DNA from: Candidatus Omnitrophota bacterium
GTDB taxonomy: Bacteria > Omnitrophota > Gorgyraeia > Tantalellales > Tantalellaceae
NCBI GenBank assembly: GCA_030617085.1
Contig: JAUWWB010000056.1
Location: 1 to 6,681 of the forward strand
Direction: 5' to 3'
Length of the DNA stretch: 6,681 nt
In this document: positions 4,391-6,681 of the stretch, in pieces
How positions within the stretch are numbered: position 1 is the stretch's first letter
How the letters are laid out: the number at the start of each line of letters is the position of its first letter
Position numbers and translations under genes: made by a program
The notes under the pieces: model-generated
Databases searched by the model: none
Seen by the model: only the letters and a program-made list of their open reading frames with translations
Told to the model about the DNA's origin: nothing

Positions 4391-6681
4391 TTACTTGCTA
4401 TCCTCGGATCCGTCGCCGGAACGAAGATGTCCTTCTTTGAGAACTTCTGCCCTGTCGATGAACTCCTCCGACATCCGCACCTTCAGATCTTCATCTTCCA
4501 CGATGATATAATCGCCATCCTTCTCCATCACGCCCGCTAGCGGGTTAAACACCGACGCCGGCATAAGCTTGTCCTGATTCCAATCCTGGCCGTATTGAAT
4601 ATCCGTTTTCATCGAATATCCGGTAAACTGCGACTGGTTCGTCCTCACCGCGTTCTGCATGGCTACGACCTCGTCGATGTTGGCGCCCTTGATCGTCGTT
4701 TCCTCATCCTCTTGCTCTGTCTCTGCCGGGCTCTCAACGACAGCGTCGGTCAGTGTCTCGGGCATCTCAGCGCCGTCGGTCAGTGTCGTCTTGGGCATCC
4801 CGCCGCAGGACGGCGGACTGGGAACCGTAAATGTGCTGGAAGCGCCCGTTTGCTTTCTTGTCGTCCATCCCACAAAGTTACCATTCTGGTCATAGTAGGC
4901 CGCCTTGTCCCATTTCCACTCCCATTTCCACTTCCAAACATTGAACACATACTTATAAAGATCTTTATACTTCATCCCGCCGCTCGAGTAGTATGTGTAA
5001 CGCTCCACGCGCGGTCCATTGTCAAACCAGCCATTCCAGTAATCGACGTTCAGGTACCAGCTGGGCCTTCCGGCGTCATAGTCCGCGGCCGAATTCCAGT
5101 TCGTTATCGCTCCATTCGCCGCCCAGTACCTGCGCAGCTTGTAGCCATCCACGTTAAAATATTCGCAAACCTCGCCGCCTTTGGCTCCCCACTTCGTCTT
5201 CAACCTGCCCGAACTGTAATAATCATAGGTGTATCTCGCTTCAACATAGTAGAAACCCCGGTCACTTGCTATCTTCTCTCTTCTGGCGTGTACCTGACCG
5301 TCACCAAGCACGCCGGTGTAGTCATATTCCCAGTGCCACTTGTTGTCGCTAAAGCTGTAGTAGATCTTGTCTGTAAGATTTCCGCGTGCATCGTATTTGT
5401 ACGTCACCACAGGATCCTTGCCGGGACAATAGCCGGGAGTGGGGACATAGTTGGGATCGTACAGTCGATAGATGGGGGGGGCGTATCCCCTCTTTTCCGA
5501 AAAGTTATCCGTACCCGAGTAGTAGTCATACTCGTACCTTATCGCGCCATCCGAGTCCGTGTTTGCCAGCCAGGAAACGGACATCCTGCCGTAGCCCTGG
5601 CCGTTCCAGTCCTCGTCCATGTACTGGTATGCCACGTTGCCCCAGACGTCCGCTTCGCTCAGCTCTTTCCTGTATATGCGATTAGCGGCGTTGTTATTGT
5701 ACCTGTAGGTCTCCACGACCCCGGTTGCCAGGTATTCCGTCACCTTCGTCTCCACGCGCGTAGTGCTGCCGTAGTACGTCCAGACAGTATCCGTTTCGTC
5801 CGGCACGTATTCTCTTGTCGTCCTGCCATACATGTCGTATTCATAGGTGGTCCCATCCGCCATGACCTTGCGCACAAGGATCCCGCTCGCGTTATATTCC
5901 AGCGTCTCTATTAATACGCCGGCGGAAGTGTACTCGGCAACGTACCTCGCCTGGCGCGTGTTCGCGTAATAGTCGCTGAATGTCTTGTACCTGCCGTCGG
6001 GTGCGGTCTCTTTCACCAGCTTACCGTAGCCCTCGCCGAGATAATCCTCGTCGGTGAACTCATATGCCGTGCCGTCGGTAAGCGTCTTCGTCGCCATCAT
6101 GCCGCTCGGGACGTAATACGTGTACGCGGTACCGGATACCTTGTCGGTCTTCCCTATGAGGTAGCCGTCCGTGTCGTATTCATAAGTCACCAGCAGCGTA
6201 CCCAGCGCAGGGTTCGACGCGTCGGTGTAATCCGCCGTCTGGTAGCACTTTTTCTCCTGGATCGCCTCGATCGAGCCGTGATAGGTGTACGTGTACGCTA
6301 TCGCGCCGTCTTCGTCGGCTGCGGCACATACCTGCGTGTCCACCCTGCCGGCCGCTTCGTCCATGTAGCGGTAGTAGAGGTTGCCGTACTCGTCGGCTGC
6401 CGTCAGCGTCTTCGACTCGAGGTTGCCGCTTACATAGAACGTCTCGACCGTCCCGGTAGCCTCGTCCGTCTTCTTTATCAGGTTGCCCGCGGCGTCGTAC
6501 ACATAGGTCACAAGAAGCGTGCCCACAACAGGATTCGCCGGATCGCTGTAATCGGCCGTTTGGTAGCACTTCTTCTCCTGGATCACGTTCGTCGTGCCGT
6601 GATACGTGTACGTATACGCTATCGCGTCGTCATCGTCCGCCTCCGCGCGTACCTGCGTATCCACCCTGCCGGCCACTTCGT
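4391..6681 (-). CDS. YD-repeat (RHS-like) protein, N-terminus outside the window; no RHS core or toxin tip seen
   Basis: The reading frame is open to the window edge, so only the C-terminal 763 codons are present. The sequence is rich in Tyr, Asp and Gly with repeated YxYDxxGxL units (TYVYDAAGNLIKKT, TYEYDTDGYLIGKT, YEYDMYGRTT, YKYDARGNLTDK), the YD/RHS repeat that folds into beta-hairpin shells in RHS and Tc toxins and in wall-associated proteins. A 107-residue unit with GRVDTQV, AIAYTYTYHG and EKKCYQTADY occurs twice at the visible N-terminus and a degenerate third time further on. Later come WKWKWEWKW (4910-4936) and a Ser/Pro-rich linker. The last 150 residues or so are acidic and not of YD type. 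The RHS core motif (DPxGL) and a polymorphic toxin domain are not visible. The gene ends with two in-frame stops (TAA TAA). A surface or exported role is likely from the family, but no signal can be seen here. Confidence 0.85.
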   Translation of the reverse strand, partial: EVAGRVDTQVRAEADDDDAIAYTYTYHGTTNVIQEKKCYQTADYSDPANPVVGTLLVTYVYDAAGNLIKKTDEATGTVETFYVSGNLESKTLTAADEYGNLYYRYMDEAAGRVDTQVCAAADEDGAIAYTYTYHGSIEAIQEKKCYQTADYTDASNPALGTLLVTYEYDTDGYLIGKTDKVSGTAYTYYVPSGMMATKTLTDGTAYEFTDEDYLGEGYGKLVKETAPDGRYKTFSDYYANTRQARYVAEYTSAGVLIETLEYNASGILVRKVMADGTTYEYDMYGRTTREYVPDETDTVWTYYGSTTRVETKVTEYLATGVVETYRYNNNAANRIYRKELSEADVWGNVAYQYMDEDWNGQGYGRMSVSWLANTDSDGAIRYEYDYYSGTDNFSEKRGYAPPIYRLYDPNYVPTPGYCPGKDPVVTYKYDARGNLTDKIYYSFSDNKWHWEYDYTGVLGDGQVHARREKIASDRGFYYVEARYTYDYYSSGRLKTKWGAKGGEVCEYFNVDGYKLRRYWAANGAITNWNSAADYDAGRPSWYLNVDYWNGWFDNGPRVERYTYYSSGGMKYKDLYKYVFNVWKWKWEWKWDKAAYYDQNGNFVGWTTRKQTGASSTFTVPSPPSCGGMPKTTLTDGAEMPETLTDAVVESPAETEQEDEETTIKGANIDEVVAMQNAVRTNQSQFTGYSMKTDIQYGQDWNQDKLMPASVFNPLAGVMEKDGDYIIVEDEDLKVRMSEEFIDRAEVLKEGHLRSGDGSEDSK
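4744..4799. repeat. Short direct repeat in the tail of the YD-repeat gene
   Basis: The 14-mer CGTCGGTCAGTGTC occurs at 4744-4757 and again at 4774-4787, each followed by a GGGCATC block. In the protein this gives MPKTTLTDGAE and MPETLTDAVVE. It lies in the linker between the YD region and the acidic tail and looks like a local duplication. Confidence 0.7.
5368..5617 (-). repeat. Degenerate third copy of the 107-residue unit in the YD-repeat gene
   Basis: After VWGNVAYQYM the protein runs through DGAIRYEYDYYSGTDNFSEKRGY and on to DPVVTYKYDARGNLTDK. In the same order, the two good copies read YGNLYYRYM, DGAIAYTYTYHG, EKKCYQTADY, and LLVTY-YD--G-LI-KTD. Spacing differs by insertions, and the unit cysteine is replaced or shifted. 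It suggests amplification followed by divergence. Confidence 0.55.
6041..6681 (-). repeat. Two tandem 321-bp (107-residue) units in the YD-repeat gene
   Basis: Unit 1 covers 6362-6681 and is cut by the window edge; unit 2 covers about 6041-6361. Their offset is exactly 321 bp. The first half of each unit is highly similar in protein (GRVDTQV, AIAYTYTYHG, IQEKKCYQTADY, GTLLVTY-YD) and clearly similar in DNA, with many third-position changes. The second half of unit 2 diverges and carries a one-residue insertion. More copies may lie upstream of the window. Confidence 0.85.

Noticed and set aside
4391..4850. Polymorphic toxin domain with PilZ copy 2 as immunity protein
   Set aside because: The tail shows no nuclease, deaminase or protease motif, and the following gene is a clear PilZ protein with a paralog elsewhere in the window.
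4595..5914. Plus-strand open frame of 439 codons opposite the YD-repeat gene
   Set aside because: It is antisense to a well-supported YD-repeat frame, is rich in Val, Arg and His without domain signatures, and arises from the codon bias of the real gene.

Overview
The window is a stretch of bacterial chromosome in which every gene I can support lies on the minus strand, so transcription runs from high to low coordinates. An LPS-transport lipoprotein (LptE) and a BamD-type outer-membrane assembly factor point to a diderm, LPS-bearing bacterium. The N-terminal signature of the BamD-like protein (FWIWTPK after the signal peptide), the tandem PilZ proteins and the YD-repeat gene with long internal repeats would fit Candidatus Omnitrophota (OP3) or a related deep-branching lineage. 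That placement is by eye and moderate at best.

In transcription order the layout is as follows. (1) 6681-4391: the C-terminal 763 codons of a large YD-repeat (RHS-like) protein whose start lies outside the window. It has 107-residue internal repeats, a Trp/Lys-alternating strand, and an acidic tail in place of a recognisable RHS core and toxin tip. (2) 4371-3940: a single-domain PilZ protein whose start is set by a strong Shine-Dalgarno sequence overlapping the end of the YD-gene junction, so the two are probably co-transcribed. (3) 3939-3639: an AT-rich 301-bp intergenic region with two hairpins, a dispersed ATGCCnnATT motif, and a promoter with a perfect palindrome over its -10 box. (4) 3638-3240: a second PilZ protein, paralogous to the first. 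(5) 3190-1689: bamD-like and lptE genes overlapping by one base. (6) 1666-725: holA, DNA polymerase III delta. (7) 631-1: murI, glutamate racemase, missing its C-terminus.

The lower half (bamD-lptE-holA-murI) is an envelope and replication housekeeping cluster: peptidoglycan precursor synthesis, LPS export, outer-membrane protein assembly and clamp loading. The upper half is accessory: a giant surface-type repeat protein with two small c-di-GMP receptor candidates. The most interesting points are the YD-PilZ pairing, the palindromic operator before the second PilZ gene, and two genes (murI and the bamD-like gene) that lack a Shine-Dalgarno sequence and have a -10 hexamer ending exactly six bases before the ATG, the geometry of leaderless transcripts.
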